Shown: piece after piece, positions 4,795 to 5,127 of the stretch
Layout of the letters: the number at the start of each line of letters is the position of its first letter
How positions within the stretch are numbered: position 1 is the first letter of the stretch
Notes under the pieces: model-generated
Seen by the model: the letters and a program-made list of their open reading frames with translations, nothing else
Database searches by the model: none
What the model was told of the DNA's origin: nothing
Translations under genes and position numbers: made by a program
Source: an uncultured Collinsella sp.
GTDB taxonomy: Bacteria > Actinomycetota > Coriobacteriia > Coriobacteriales > Coriobacteriaceae
DNA length: 5,127 nucleotides
Direction of reading: 5' to 3'
NCBI GenBank assembly: GCA_902494295.1
Contig: CABUSL010000125.1
Location: forward strand, 1 to 5,127

Positions 4795-5127
4795 ATGGCT
4801 AGAACCACCGCATTTAAAGACAAGACCCTCATGATCACGGGCGGCACCGGCTCGTTCGGCAACACCGTGCTCAAGCACTTCATGGACACCGACCTGGCCG
4901 AGATCCGCATCTTCTCCCGCGACGAGAAGAAGCAGGACGACATGCGCCACCGCCTGCAGGAGAAGTCGCCCGAGCTCGCCTCCAAGGTGCGCTTCTTCAT
5001 CGGCGACGTCCGCAACGCCCAGAGCGTGCGCGACGCCATGCACGGCGTGGACTACATCTTCCACGCCGCCGCCCTCAAGCAGGTGCCCTCCTGCGAGTTC
5101 TTCCCCATGGAGGCCGTGCGCACCAAC
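4795..5127 (+). CDS. capE: UDP-GlcNAc 4,6-dehydratase/5-epimerase CapE (FnlA-like), 3'-truncated by window edge
   Basis: The first 111 residues of an extended short-chain dehydrogenase that converts UDP-GlcNAc into the 4-keto-6-deoxy-L-arabino sugar, the first step of UDP-L-FucNAc synthesis (CapE-CapF-CapG; FnlA-B-C). After a short leader, the NAD(P)-binding loop GGTGSFG is at residues 16-22. IFSRDEKKQDDMR (38-50), IGDVR, YIFHAAALKQVPSCEFFP and MEAVRTN follow. The VPSCEFFP stretch and the soluble N-terminus point to CapE rather than the large membrane-bound CapD/FlaA1-type dehydratases. The catalytic Tyr/Met-x-x-x-Lys region and the C-terminal half lie outside the window. ATG 4795 sits 3 bases after the glycosyltransferase stop. 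Codon use changes sharply: from codon 9 to the window end every codon ends in G or C. capF and capG homologues would be expected downstream. Confidence 0.9.
   Translation, partial: MARTTAFKDKTLMITGGTGSFGNTVLKHFMDTDLAEIRIFSRDEKKQDDMRHRLQEKSPELASKVRFFIGDVRNAQSVRDAMHGVDYIFHAAALKQVPSCEFFPMEAVRTN

Noticed and set aside
4639..5064. Minus-strand open frames opposite the glycosyltransferase end and capE
   Set aside because: Explained by the absence of A/T-ending codons in capE, which removes stop codons on the opposite strand; the predicted proteins are low in information.
1..5127. CRISPR array, insertion sequence, integrase or origin
   Set aside because: No regularly spaced repeats of CRISPR length, no transposase or recombinase motifs, and no clustered DnaA boxes were seen.

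Overview
The window looks like a chromosomal segment of a high-GC Gram-positive bacterium, most likely a gut or oral member of the Coriobacteriia (Collinsella/Olsenella-like). This is an inference from GC-rich codons, GTG and TTG starts, strong GGAGG-type ribosome sites, a tRNA gene with encoded CCA, and an exopolysaccharide locus headed by a NusG paralogue of the LoaP type. No 16S or other phylogenetic marker is present, so the placement is moderate at best.

Left part (1-808), housekeeping. The window opens inside a thiamine pyrophosphokinase gene (only a few N-terminal codons missing). It is followed by an independently transcribed tRNA-Ala(GGC) with its own promoter (TTGCAC-17-TATAGT) and a strong intrinsic terminator.

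Middle (809-1540), about 730 bases without a convincing gene. The first half is less GC-rich and has only weak short repeats. The second half looks like the regulatory leader of the operon to its right: a candidate promoter overlapped by a dyad (TGCAAT-N9-ATTGCA), a long imperfect hairpin (1282-1343), and a second, 73-nt compound hairpin (1439-1511) ending about 15 nt before the ribosome site of the LoaP-like gene.

Right part (1541-5127), a tightly packed plus-strand polysaccharide operon: a LoaP/NusG-like antiterminator; two tandem monotopic phosphoglycosyl transferases, each with the catalytic Asp-Glu pair; a GT4 glycosyltransferase resembling WbuB/WcaI-type enzymes; and the start of capE (UDP-GlcNAc 4,6-dehydratase/5-epimerase, first step to UDP-L-FucNAc), cut by the right edge. 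Spacings are 51, 3, -4 and 3 nt. A coherent model: the LoaP homologue binds RNA structure in the leader and lets RNA polymerase read through the long operon; one or both phosphoglycosyl transferases load the first sugar phosphate onto undecaprenyl phosphate; the GT4 enzyme adds the next sugar, possibly L-FucNAc made by CapE and enzymes expected downstream.

The points most worth a second look are the structured leader, a duplicated palindrome around the loaP stop codon that forms a terminator only on the minus strand, a hairpin sitting between ribosome site and start of the first transferase, a G7 tract that could switch that transferase's C-terminus, the tandem transferases themselves, and an abrupt change of codon use at codon 9 of capE.
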